From: Diatrype stigma
Taxonomy: Eukaryota; Ascomycota; Sordariomycetes; Xylariales; Diatrypaceae
Length of the DNA stretch: 64,000 bases
Reading direction: 5' to 3'
NCBI GenBank assembly: GCA_022225965.2
Contig: JAKJXP020000049.1
Location: forward strand, 248,001-312,000
Shown here: positions 34,704-45,025 of the stretch, in pieces
Layout: every line of letters starts with the position of its first letter
Position numbering within the stretch: position 1 is the first letter of the stretch
Program-made: the position numbers and the translations under genes
The notes under the pieces: generated by a model
The model's input: only the letters and a program-made list of their open reading frames with translations
What the model was told of the DNA's origin: nothing
The model's database searches: none

Positions 34704-35761
34704 TTAGTCCTGCTTGTCGTTGAGTCCCAGTTCCACATCTGTTCTTGGCCAGAGATGGCTGAGGTCTCCAACGGGAAGGTTGATGGGAATGCGCATCTCC
34801 CCTGCCATAATGATGAAGCACATATACCAGCCTAACGTAGCTACGACGAATAGTATAGCCCCACCAGTCTGAACATTGCAAATCAGCATCGGAGGTATCC
34901 GGGGTTCTTTCTTTTCTTCCATGCTTACCTTTTGTAGCTTGCCGGCCGTCTCGAAGTCCGCCGACACAAGTTTCCAGTAAGCCCCCGCTAGCACCCACGT
35001 GGCCGTAGTCGTCAGGAAGAAGATAAGGGCAAAGATGACATTGATCTTTAGGGTGAAGATGAAGAAGGTCAGAAGCCCGAAGCCCCAGACGACCAGGTAC
35101 AGGGCGACGGCTGCGTTGTATTCCGGAGACAAGGTACCCGTGGGGTCGGCCTCTGTCGCGTAGGCCGCTCCTAGCCCGAGGCTCGGAAGTTGTAGCACGC
35201 CAAAGGACAGCCAGAACACGGTGAAAAGCCCCATGACCATCATGGGAAAGAAGTTGCCCATTATCCACTCGAAGATCATGGCGAATATGAGGAGAACAGG
35301 GCCGGTGAAGAAGAAGATACCCCTGGAATTGCGTTAACTTCCAGTACGGTCGGGAGCAGAAGAGGATTCTACCTACACAAGGGGTGAAAGGCCGTCAGCT
35401 CCTCCCCATCCCATCAGTACCATGGCGAATGGATAGACCGACATCACGAAACTTCACATAGATTGTTAGCGTAGGCATTCCTACAGTAATTCGGGGATTC
35501 ACATACCCTACAAACCCAAGCGGTGTTGGGTTCGCAAATCTTCTGTTGTAGTCGCCCACATGAGGAACCTTCGGCGTAAGGTAGAGCTGGTAGGTAGAAT
35601 TAGCAAGATTCTTTGAAATAGATACAGATACGAAGTTGGCAACTTGGAAATACCTTTTCGAATAGCTCGGGCGACATCGTCACAGCGGTTGCTGTGCGAT
35701 GAAGCCCCTTTTCCTCATCATGGATGGTGGTTGTAACCCCTGTGTTCACGCCGTTCGACAT
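34704..35761 (-). CDS. GPR1/FUN34/YaaH-family (acetate/ammonium) transporter
   Basis: 273 residues from five exons: 35761-35654, 35586-35507, 35451-35377, 35322-34929, 34868-34704. The last intron is also open in frame, but its GTAAGC donor and TGTTCAG acceptor, and the charged insert it would add, argue that it is removed. The family signature NPTPLGF is at residues 55-61. Six hydrophobic helices follow, for example SVYPFAMVLMGWGG and GIFFFTGPVLLIFAMIF. Members carry acetate (Aspergillus AcpA, yeast Ady2) or are linked to ammonium export at the plasma membrane. The N-terminal 35 residues are cytosolic and Thr-rich. Transport of a short organic acid is inferred. Confidence 0.9.
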
Positions 35762-37179
35762 TTTGTATAGTGCAAGCCAAGGTCTTTTCTCTTATGTCAA
35801 TACTGTCAATTCTTCGTAGACGCACCTCACAAGGCTTTCTAGAAGGCGCCAGTTGATAGAGAGTCCCATCTTCCTTTTGTAGTTCGCCATTGCTTCAGCC
35901 ATCAAACATCGACATAGCCCAACCCCCAGCCCACGGGCCATGTTGCCTGCCCAGTGTCAACCCTACTTCGGCCGCCAGGCACGAGATCTGTCCGGATCAA
36001 TCTTCTCTTTTGCCGAGAACGTTACATACACGGCCGAGAGATAATGCCCAAGATGCATCCCCAATCAAACGTCTGCCGGATGGTAAGATGCTATGCGGGG
36101 TATCGCTATATCTCCAAACGTCTAATAACAAGGTAGCGCCGCATCCCCAAAAGGGCGAAGACTAAGATCGGAAGTGCCCCGAAACTGACGGCTGTTTGAT
36201 TAAGCCTCCAAGGAAGTATCTAGTTGTGACGGCGGCGGAGTGGATGATGGGCTGTGGGTGCTTGAGGCGGAAGCTTACCTAGCTACCCAAAGATTCAAAT
36301 ATCATTGGCATTGCAACCCCATGGACTTCGGCTTCTGCAAAGCCTGAATCGCTTAGTTTAGAAGGTGGGATCCTGGAACTGGGAATCGCCGGCTGGGCAT
36401 CTAGACCGCGGCTAATCTGCATATTGATAGTCTTATGATTCACTATTACCACCAGGAGCCAATACGCGATAGAGGCACAGCGAAGTTTCTAGTCTGACTA
36501 CACAAGTGTTCATTTCATTGTTATTAGCCGCGATGTCTCAGTTCTCGGTATATGATCATATCGGGTTGTGTTATAATATTCACAACCAGGGAGTATAGCT
36601 GTTTGAAGCGGTGATCGATGTTAGCTGTGACTCCTATCTGATATCTCGACATATCCACGTATGATGCTACCTTACAACAAGCAGGTTACCTGGATTTTAT
36701 GCACCTTTTGTTTGACATGGCTTGAAGGAGAAACCAGTCGATCACATGGCAAGGTTATCTGCTGCTTCCTCGCGACGTGGACCTAAGTACCTCTGCTAGC
36801 TAGCCTCAACCTTACCAACCAAACTGGAACATTTAGCACTATCTTTACAGACTCATGGTATGTTCGGCCCTTCCCATAAGCAATGTAAACGCATCTCGAA
36901 TGGAGGGGAGAGAACGAAACAGATGCTGGAGTAAATACTCAAATGTCCTGACCGTATCTTCTTGGGCAGTATCCTGTCTTCTCTGGTTGGAAGAAGGCGC
37001 CTTTGAGCTCAGTCGGAGCTGTGATATCAATGAGCGCGACTTTGATCGTCAAAGTGTCTCCGAGATGCCTTCATAGGTACCTACTCGTATACACTGCTAG
37101 TCATAGCCTTCTATGAATAGTGCTTCATATTCTTCGAGTATCTGTAGTTCCTTATTGCCCATTTACTCATACATGCGTA
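35762..37179. other. Intergenic, promoter of the GPR1-type gene
   Basis: No supported gene. It combines the 5' flank of the GPR1-family transporter and the 3' flank of the MFS gene; both neighbours read leftwards. Confidence 0.45.
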
Positions 37180-38958
37180 CTAACCTGTTGCCTGTCCACC
37201 CTTCTCATCGCTAGTGTCCTGTCGCTTGTCGGTGAGACTGATGTGCTGGCTATTCTTGGTCTCCTCCAAGCCGTACTCGGTCTCGAGCTCCTTCCTCAAT
37301 TCGAGCTCCTTCTCACCACCAACAGCAAGGAGGGCCAGGATGCTAACCGCCAAGCCAAACCACCATATCGCCCTGAGGCTCTCGATATACACCTCGGTCA
37401 CCTCGCCCCATATAGTTGGACTGTAATTATCGCGTACTTTATGAACCTGACTTGCGAACGAGTAGGCCTGCCCCCCTGACAACTGTGTGCGCAGGCCTGT
37501 GTCGGAGATTCGGTACAGGTTCTGGTCGAAAACGGAATTGAAGATCAGGCTCGGGGCAGTAACCCCCCAAATCCACCCGAACGTACGGATGAAGCTGTAT
37601 GTGGAACTGGCCACCGCCACGTCTGACTCGGGGAGACCAGCCATGATGGCCGGCAGGAGTACGGACATGATCAGGCCAGAGCCCATACTTCCCACGAGCT
37701 CATACCAAGCCCACGCCACGTCTGATGTGCTAGCATCTAGGCGAGTGAGAAGGCCGAACGAAAGAGCTGACAAGGCGAGTGACATGGCATGTAGGGGCCG
37801 ATACCTGCCGAGATGGCTCAACAGGATCCCGGCAATGATGGCGAATACCAGCGTTCCTATCGCCATAGGAAGGAACTTTACCCCTGATTCGAGGATTGTG
37901 GTTCCCCTGACGGCTTGGAAGTAGATAGGTAAAAAGTAAGCTAAGGCCTGGACTAGGATGGACGAGAGGAACGTTAGGATATATCCAGTCGCAGAGGTAC
38001 GGTTGGCAAAGAGGCGAGCTGGGACGCTGGGCTGAGCTGCGAAGTGTTGTTGAATGTGAAATGTAATCCAGCCCAAGATACCAAGTACCAGGGGCAAGAT
38101 GATACGCCACGACGACCAAGGGCGCACTGTGCCCCCCTCAACAAGCCCAAAGAGAAGCGCGACCATGCTTAGTGTAAAGATGGCGTTGCCAAGGTAGTCG
38201 AGTCGTTTCAATCTCGACATAAACTGGCGACCTTTCGACTGGCTCGGCTGACCTGACTGTGTAGTAGTAGTAGAAGTTGCCGAGGGAGTGGGATCACCGG
38301 CCTTGACGCGCATGAAGAACAACATTGCCGCGAGTGCCAGTCCGCAGACAGGCAAGTTCATCCAGAAAATCCATCGCCAGTTTGTCTCGGCGAGCGCACC
38401 ACCGACAGGGGGCCCCAAAGCAGCAGCCAGTCCGGACCATGAAAACATCAGGCCGAGGTACTTCCCCCGCTCGCGCAGTGGCACCAGGTCACAGCAGACA
38501 ATGTCAAGGAGGACGTTGATACCGCCTGCCCCGACGCCCTGGACGACCCGACCGGCAATCAACATCGTTGCATTGTATGCGCCTCCCGAAACCCCGCTGC
38601 CGAGAGCAAAGAGCGCAGTCGATGCGATAAGTGGCCCCCGGCGGCCGAGAGCATTGGCAATCTGCCCGGTAAGGGGCTGCAGCACCGCTGAAGCCACAAC
38701 GAACGAGTTGGCGATCCATACATATTGCGACGCGCCGCCCACCGAGTCGGTGATATCCGGCAGGGCAGTCGTGATGATCGCAACGTCGAGAGCCGAGATG
38801 AAGGCGAGCAAGCAAAGAGCTACAAAGGTTCCCCAGAAGCGGACAGAATGACGTGGTCTGGGTTTCTCGTGTGAGTTCATGCCTCTCGCAAGCGATCCAT
38901 CATGCCCGGGCTCAGCTAGGGTCCCGTCCATGTCTACCACCTCCACGTTTCTCGTCAT
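37180..38958 (-). CDS. MFS transporter, DHA2 (14-TM) drug:H+ antiporter type
   Basis: 592-residue single-exon major facilitator. The first helix LCLLAFISALDVAIITTALP carries the DHA-family LD-x-x-I-x-x-x-ALP motif D1. Motif A-like GQIANALGRRGP follows, then RVVQGVGAGG (motif B) and the antiporter motif C region LGPPVGGALAETNWRWIFWMN, whose WRWIFWMNLP end is typical of the 14-helix DHA2 group. Such proteins export drugs, toxins or fungal metabolites across the plasma membrane. A charged KELELRKELETEYGLEE tail is cytosolic. It is divergent from the FAD oxidoreductase gene with about 0.8 kb between starts, so coordinated control is plausible. Confidence 0.92.
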   Translation of the reverse strand: MTRNVEVVDMDGTLAEPGHDGSLARGMNSHEKPRPRHSVRFWGTFVALCLLAFISALDVAIITTALPDITDSVGGASQYVWIANSFVVASAVLQPLTGQIANALGRRGPLIASTALFALGSGVSGGAYNATMLIAGRVVQGVGAGGINVLLDIVCCDLVPLRERGKYLGLMFSWSGLAAALGPPVGGALAETNWRWIFWMNLPVCGLALAAMLFFMRVKAGDPTPSATSTTTTQSGQPSQSKGRQFMSRLKRLDYLGNAIFTLSMVALLFGLVEGGTVRPWSSWRIILPLVLGILGWITFHIQQHFAAQPSVPARLFANRTSATGYILTFLSSILVQALAYFLPIYFQAVRGTTILESGVKFLPMAIGTLVFAIIAGILLSHLGRYRPLHAMSLALSALSFGLLTRLDASTSDVAWAWYELVGSMGSGLIMSVLLPAIMAGLPESDVAVASSTYSFIRTFGWIWGVTAPSLIFNSVFDQNLYRISDTGLRTQLSGGQAYSFASQVHKVRDNYSPTIWGEVTEVYIESLRAIWWFGLAVSILALLAVGGEKELELRKELETEYGLEETKNSQHISLTDKRQDTSDEKGGQATG

Positions 38959-39756
38959 TTTGGGATGATTTCAGGAAACCCTACTCTCTATTCTTGAGGG
39001 AAATGGTAGGAGATAAGAAAGCTACCTCCTGGCCTCCTTAATAAGTTAAACGTTACCTTGGGATTTTAAACTTGTATTTGCCATCCCTATAAGAAAGAGA
39101 CCTAGAGTACTCCAGGAATGACGACCACGACATGCTTCACAACATTTGGTTAGCTGTGAGACAGGGATTTTGCCGCCGGGATGCATGTTGGTTGTTTGTC
39201 ATAGTTATAACCGCATGCTACGGGTGGGCCAGGGTGGATATGTAAGGGGGTGCTTTGGGGGCTTTCACACATAACCCATTTGATGTCGCCAGGTATAAGA
39301 GTATAAGACCTCAGCCTTACGTATGCTATTGTCCCTTGCGTTGTATAGGATGTATCTATGTTACTCCGCCATGCCTGTAAAATGGCTTCCAATACCATTG
39401 AACGAATATCAGGAGGTACTGATTGTAACTATTAGGTACATAAGATGGCAAACAACTACATTAGTTCAACTACATATGCGAACTGACATGACCAACATCG
39501 CATTGTGATATATAGAATCAGGAAATGATCCTACGTAAAGCACACTTCTAATCACAGTAACACCCTCATCTCCCTAGTTAGCCTCACAACGAATACTAGC
39601 TGTTTTGCACTTCCCAAATCAACTACGGTACGAGCAAAGATCGTCCTTAGTCAAGATCTCCTCGTCACGGACATTCAGTTCTCTTCTAGTTCAACCAACT
39701 ATTTACATCACATACCCCCGATTCTACCCAGATCATTTATACTCCTGTCTCCCACA
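38959..39756. promoter_or_regulatory. Divergent promoter, MFS / FAD oxidoreductase
   Basis: About 800 bp between the two start codons, with no coding sequence seen. A shared regulatory region is inferred from orientation alone; I did not find a clear repeated operator. Confidence 0.45.
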
Positions 39757-41253
39757 ATGTCTGTCGAACAAGCCGTCAACGTGTTGAAACAGGAGTTTCC
39801 AAGCGACCAGCTTGCTCTCCCAGGCACCGAGACCTATAAGACCTCCAATGGTTCCTATCTATCAGCTCGTGAGAGCGACTATGCCCCTTTAGCCATATTC
39901 CAACCTAAAGACACAATCGAGGTATCATCCTTCCTCCGAATTGCCAAAGAAAATGGTGTGCGATTTGCCATCCGGGGTGCGGGTCAGCAACCGCTGGAAG
40001 CGTGCGCCAATATTCAAGATGGCATCACGCTGGATCTGAGGCGCCTCACGGGAGTTGAGCTTAAGGAAGGCGTTGTCTCTGTCGGCGCTGGCGAGCGATG
40101 GGGTCCCGTCTACGAGAAAGTGCAAGCCGCAGGACTCGGCGTCGGAGGGAGCCGCTCGGCCAAAGGGGGCATTGGCGGCCTCTCGCTTGCCGGTGGTCTC
40201 TCCTTCTTCTCCTCGCGCGAGGGCTTCATCTGCGACAACGTGATCAACTTCGAGGTCGTGCTCGCCTCGGGTGCCGTGGTCCAGGCTAACGCACAGGAGC
40301 ACCCGGACCTCTGGAAGGCCCTCAAGGGCGGCGGCAACAACTTCGGCGTCGTGACGCGCTTCGACCTGCGCACCTTCCCGCAGAAGCCGTTCTGGGGAGG
40401 CGTCGTGTTCTACCTGGCCTCGGACTCCAATTACCCGGGACAGGTCCAAGCCCTGGTGGACGAAATCCGCAAGCCCGACGCGTCGGAAGAGACGCACATC
40501 ATGGTCAACGTGGGCTACTCGGCCCAGTTCGGCGACCAAATGATGGGCCTCAACCAGGTCTATTATACCGGTGCTGACGCTGCCTCGGTCTACGGCGGCG
40601 GCGACGGCTCCAAGGCTTCAGGTGATGCGGGCGAGAGCGCTGCCCGTGTCCCGCCCATGCTGCAGCCTTTCACAAGCGTGTCATCACAAATCGGCCAGCT
40701 CAACTCCCTGCGCATGATGACTCTGGTGGAGGGTGCGACCGAACATGCTGTCATGTCCTCGGAGCAGGTCCGCTGCGCGTACATGAATTGCACCTTGCGC
40801 GCCGACAAGGACGCCCTAGTTGCCGCGGCGGATATCTACACCAAGGCCATCGAGCCTCTGAAGCCCATTGATGGGATCGTCCTGTGTCTGACACTGCAAG
40901 CCTACCCTAAGTCTCTGCTGCGCAGGACGGCGGAGCTGGGTGGTAATGTACTGGGGCTCAATAATGCGGAAGAGCCCCTGGTGACGGTGCTGCTGTTGAC
41001 GTATTGGAAGCACAGGAAGGATGACGAGCAGATCTTGGCGGTCCTCCAGCGCACTCTGGAAACCATCGAGAAAGAAGCCGAGGCTCGCGGCCAGCGGGTG
41101 CCTTACACGTACTTGAACTACGCCTCCAAGTTCCAGGATCCCTTTTCGTCGTACGGTCAGGAGAACAAGAGGTTCCTGCAAGACGTCAGTCGTAAGTATG
41201 ACTCGGACGGGCTATTTCAGAGCAATGTCCCCGGAGGGTTCAAACTATTCTAG
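39757..41253 (+). CDS. FAD-linked oxidoreductase (BBE/6-HDNO-like)
   Basis: 498-residue single-exon enzyme of the PCMH-type FAD-binding fold. Residues about 38-210 are the FAD domain: FQPKDTIEVSSFLRIA, then RGAGQQP (73-79), GVVSVGAGERWGPVYE and GGIGGLSLAGGLSFFS. A substrate domain follows, and the C-terminal berberine-type YLNYASKFQDPF...YGQENKRFLQDV segment is present. In many relatives a His in the RSGGHS-like loop holds FAD covalently; here the position is Q77. The second attachment Cys, in the x-C-x-GG segment, is also absent, so FAD is probably non-covalent. No secretion signal is seen. Enzymes of this group often oxidise or cyclise fungal secondary metabolites. Flanked by MFS and 2OG dioxygenase genes. 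Confidence 0.9.
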   Translation: MSVEQAVNVLKQEFPSDQLALPGTETYKTSNGSYLSARESDYAPLAIFQPKDTIEVSSFLRIAKENGVRFAIRGAGQQPLEACANIQDGITLDLRRLTGVELKEGVVSVGAGERWGPVYEKVQAAGLGVGGSRSAKGGIGGLSLAGGLSFFSSREGFICDNVINFEVVLASGAVVQANAQEHPDLWKALKGGGNNFGVVTRFDLRTFPQKPFWGGVVFYLASDSNYPGQVQALVDEIRKPDASEETHIMVNVGYSAQFGDQMMGLNQVYYTGADAASVYGGGDGSKASGDAGESAARVPPMLQPFTSVSSQIGQLNSLRMMTLVEGATEHAVMSSEQVRCAYMNCTLRADKDALVAAADIYTKAIEPLKPIDGIVLCLTLQAYPKSLLRRTAELGGNVLGLNNAEEPLVTVLLLTYWKHRKDDEQILAVLQRTLETIEKEAEARGQRVPYTYLNYASKFQDPFSSYGQENKRFLQDVSRKYDSDGLFQSNVPGGFKLF

Positions 41254-41468
41254 AGAAGCTATAATTCAAGTAGCTAGCTCTAAGGGGGAGAATGCTTCCC
41301 CACTTCACTCTAGATACGTACAGATCCATGTTGACCCCTGAATTTGGAATTGTGCAATTTGCACCCTAGCTTAGCTATGGAACCAAGCAGTATGCACCCA
41401 GCGACCTGTAATTCATAGCCAATATTTTTTATCCAACCGCTGTGACCATGTCGTACTTTGATCTTCTG

Positions 41469-42605
41469 TTAAGCCCCTGTATGCGCCGGCCCGGTCTGGT
41501 GCATCGCAGCAACCCTCTTCTTCACCCAATCAATGCAAGTGATCTCATCATACTTCTTCTCCTCCCCTTCACCCACGCAACTATCTAAAACTGCACAGCT
41601 CTCATTCGGACTGAACCCGAAGAAGAAAGGCATGCTGATGCGCTCCAGGCCACTCCAGTTCTGCGCCCTGTGCACTGTGCTGACGTACCGGTCGTTGGTG
41701 ATCCTCTGCAGGTAGTCCGCGATGTTGACCACAAACGTCCCCGGGATCGGCTTGGCATTGATCCACTGCCCCTGGCGGTTCAGCACCTGCAGCCCGCCGA
41801 CGGCATCCTGCCACAGCATCGTGAACAGCTGGAAGTCGGTATGTGAGCCGATCGAGACCTGGACGTCGGGGTCATCCGGGGAACGGGGCGATGAGATGGG
41901 CGGGTAGTAGTTCAACGCCAGCGCCGCATCCGGGTATCGGAACTTGGCGGCAAAGAACTCTTCCGGCAGGTCGAGCGAGAGTGCAAAGATTTTGACCAGC
42001 TCCCGCGCAACGGCGAGACACTCACGCCAGTACCGGACGATCGCTTCCTGAAAATGCGGCAAGTTCGACGTGGCATTCCAGTGGTGATCTTCGCACCGCA
42101 AGTGCTGCGCCACTTCGTGCGGGATGGCGGATGGATCTGCCACTTCTGGATCGAACTTGGGGTCGTAGGTCCAGGAGAACGACTCCCGCGCATCGGTCGA
42201 CTCAAAGGGGTTGATGCGCTGCGAGCCACGTGGCTTATACCCGTTGAAGTGGCGAGACTTCGCCGAGTTCGCTTGGTTTTTTATCTCCAGGGGCTGGCGG
42301 AAAAACTCCAGGCACGCTCGGTACGCGCCGTCTGTGACTTCGGACGGGATGCCGTGGTTCTGGATATAGAAGAACCCGTTGTTGGTGGCCGCATCACGGA
42401 CCTGTCTAGCTACATTCTGCCGGTCCGTGGTGGACTTGCTGAAGATCCCCGATATATCAATGATGGGTATTTCCGAGGCATCCGCGTCCCGGAGTGGAGT
42501 TTTCAGCACGGTGCGAGTTATAGGGCCATTTCCGGATGCCAGCCGGAGCTTGGTAGTGGGGATGCTGTTTAGTTCGGCGCCGAGCCCTGATAAGACTTCC
42601 GTCAT
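41469..42605 (-). CDS. 2-oxoglutarate/Fe(II) dioxygenase, IPNS-like
   Basis: 378-residue single-exon oxygenase. The N-terminal DIOX_N domain (about 46-165) starts IPIIDISGIF and contains NNGFFYIQNHGIP. The catalytic jelly-roll has the iron triad H255-T-D257 (SHTDFQLFT) and H312 (STVHRAQN), and the 2OG-binding R-x-S in RISMPFF. All three metal ligands and the 2OG arginine are therefore in place. It uses 2OG and O2 to hydroxylate, desaturate or close rings on a small molecule; the substrate is unknown. It is convergent with the FAD oxidoreductase, whose stop lies 215 bp away, and the pair plus the MFS gene look like a small pathway. Confidence 0.92.
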   Translation of the reverse strand: MTEVLSGLGAELNSIPTTKLRLASGNGPITRTVLKTPLRDADASEIPIIDISGIFSKSTTDRQNVARQVRDAATNNGFFYIQNHGIPSEVTDGAYRACLEFFRQPLEIKNQANSAKSRHFNGYKPRGSQRINPFESTDARESFSWTYDPKFDPEVADPSAIPHEVAQHLRCEDHHWNATSNLPHFQEAIVRYWRECLAVARELVKIFALSLDLPEEFFAAKFRYPDAALALNYYPPISSPRSPDDPDVQVSIGSHTDFQLFTMLWQDAVGGLQVLNRQGQWINAKPIPGTFVVNIADYLQRITNDRYVSTVHRAQNWSGLERISMPFFFGFSPNESCAVLDSCVGEGEEKKYDEITCIDWVKKRVAAMHQTGPAHTGA

Positions 42606-44380
42606 CCTTTCGGTGGGAGTGAAGTGACCGATAGAAAGCTTGAAGAGTGTTGGCGGACTTGCTCCATTCCCTAAAGCTCGAAAGCCATGAGAGATAGAAG
42701 GGAAATATTTGTCTGTCAGTTGAGCCCATGGGCTGATTAGCTACCAGAAAAGGCAGGAGTCATACTTGCTACCCCGCCTGCCCTACATAGACTATAACCG
42801 TGCCGCAATATTCATCAAGCTGACCTGACGATATCTATTGATAGCCGATTGAACATGGATTATCAAAAAGACGGGTTTCGCCGTATATGATGAGGTATCC
42901 CGCATCTTGTCCGCAGTCTACAGTAGATTCTCAGTTCCCCTGATAACCGACGACATTCTGGAATTTGCCCCTATTTCTGTTGACCCCCTTAAAGATTCAA
43001 ATATTACGCATTATCCGCTATCAATGCTTGGGCTATAAGACTGACGATATATGAGGACCTTATGATTGATGTTACCTCGTCTTGTCTTACATCTCTACAT
43101 TCGTCTTCGGATCACTCATTAATAGGATTATATTGCGGAAGTGTCTTATACATGAGATAGCACACCAACGAAGCTCAGTTCGAGTTACTGAGGCTGACAG
43201 ATAGGAGCCCTTCTCCCTAACTCATCATAAATCCAATATGGTCACCGTCTCCGACATGAACACTTTGCTTGTATAATAATGAGTTGTATATCGGTTAAGC
43301 TATATATATTGGCCTTTGACTACCATGTTATTACTCCCACGACGCCAGGGAGAAGTGGTTATCTGGCAAACTGTTATGTTCACCGCGATGGTCTATGGCA
43401 AAGGTCTTAGTTTTAGGCCTCGTGGACTCTATACCTGCCAGCGGGTCGATATCAGACGGAGTGGGTATGAGAAATGGCCGCTTTTCTTGTGAGCACTGAA
43501 ATATTCAAGTTCACAAGGCTACATACTGTTAAGGGGTTTCTCTGCAGGGAGAGATCTTTACATTGTCATCATTTCTCTGATATGATAATAATGTATTGAT
43601 CGGAGTAATCATATGCATCGACTAGATCAATCGATGTTTTTCAAGGGTGGTTGAAGTTGACACGGGTGTATGCAGCATGCCTATATCGTGTCATATGTAC
43701 AAAAAAGTAGCATCAAAACCTAGACACGGTTAAATATCACTGAAGAGGCATACCTAACTCGATACTACATGTTGTAGTAAGATACCGTATTCTTTTTGGC
43801 CATCGTCGGATAGTTATCTACATTATCTACATTATTCATTGTATTGTGAAGCATGTTGAATTGGCGAATTTAGTGCATAATCTGTGTTCTATAGGGGACG
43901 CGGGGGCTAATTTGCTCCGTGTTTATAGTGACTAGGTCTTATATAGGAGCTTATAGGGGCTTCCTGACCAATCGGATCTAATGACTACACCTTTGAATAG
44001 CTGCACTGCAGAACCCCATGTTGGATTGGTTCTCTCACCGCAAGATACTCGAGGTCACCGCGAAAGTCACCAGCTGAGTATTCTACGTGTTTCTAACTCC
44101 CTGCCCAATTAGGGCTCCAGGAGGGTCTAGTATAGCCTAGGCACGACTCCGGGGAATGTGATAGGGTCTGACAGGGTCTAATAGGGCCTGCCAGGTATAG
44201 TTGAACGAGTCCCATAATAAGCGGGGATGGGCTCGTCCACATCATCACAATGATGCCCAAAGCTCTGTCCAGCCAACCAGCCAGCTTATACACCTAGACT
44301 CGCAACTCACACCATCTCACTTCTCTAGACCTGGGTGTGATTATGCCTATAACCGCCCTAGCTACTCCCCTGCTGTTGAG
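42606..44380. other. Intergenic, about 1.8 kb, AT-rich
   Basis: Low-GC sequence with TTATCTACA repeats near 43815-43840. No frame with coding character. It contains the promoter of the 2OG dioxygenase and, at the right end, of the next hypothetical. Confidence 0.5.
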
Positions 44381-45025
44381 ATGGCCTCGCCGGTGAGAAA
44401 GAAGTACGACGACCCGATGAGTCCCGTCTCGTCGCGGGACTATTCGACCCGGAGGAACTACGCCGAGACGGCGACAACAACGGCTGCTACGCAGGACGAC
44501 AGAAGTGTCAAGACAGCCAACCAGGGAAACGGTGGTGGTGGCGGTGGCAGGGCCCGAGGAGAATCCATAACATCAACAACAACGACGGTGCGGGAGCCCA
44601 TCGAGCTCTCGGGGCCGATCGTCCCGGAGATCTACGACCCCGCGTACAAACGCCCGGTACAAGACAGCGCGCCCACGCCGGCAGCGGAGTGGGATTTTCT
44701 GCGCGTGCCCGATCTGAAGCCCGCCAGAGGTGGTGGCGAGGCCGGCTGGGGAGATCGGAGCGACGTGTCTAGCACGGGCGCCGTCGCCAACAACATCATC
44801 GCGCCGCGGTTCTCCATCTCGGACAGGAAGCGGCAGCTGGGCCTCGGCCTGGCGCGCCCCCGCCCGGACGACTTCGAAGAGGAACAGGAGAAAGAGCCCG
44901 TCATCATTGAGGAGTCCGAAGAGCAGGTGACCGAGAACTTGGCCAAGGCGACCCTCAACCTCACGCTCAACGAGCTGCTCACCAAAACCAAGACCCAGCC
45001 CGCTGCCGCCGGCGAAGGTGCCTGA
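44381..45025 (+). CDS. Disordered hypothetical protein, 214 aa
   Basis: Not recognised. A GC-rich single frame from ATG 44381 (MASPVRKKYDDPMSP). The frame is open upstream but has no earlier ATG. Composition is Ser/Thr/Gly-rich with a Gly tract (GGGGGG) at about 51-56 and patches that look conserved: LSGPIVPEIYDPAYKRPV, EWDFLRVPDLKPARGGGEAG and APRFSISDRKRQLGLGLARP. The C-terminal 50 residues are acidic then helical (EEQVTENLAKATLNLTLNEL). No signal peptide or transmembrane segment. Probably a real, largely unstructured fungal protein. Confidence 0.55.
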   Translation: MASPVRKKYDDPMSPVSSRDYSTRRNYAETATTTAATQDDRSVKTANQGNGGGGGGRARGESITSTTTTVREPIELSGPIVPEIYDPAYKRPVQDSAPTPAAEWDFLRVPDLKPARGGGEAGWGDRSDVSSTGAVANNIIAPRFSISDRKRQLGLGLARPRPDDFEEEQEKEPVIIEESEEQVTENLAKATLNLTLNELLTKTKTQPAAAGEGA

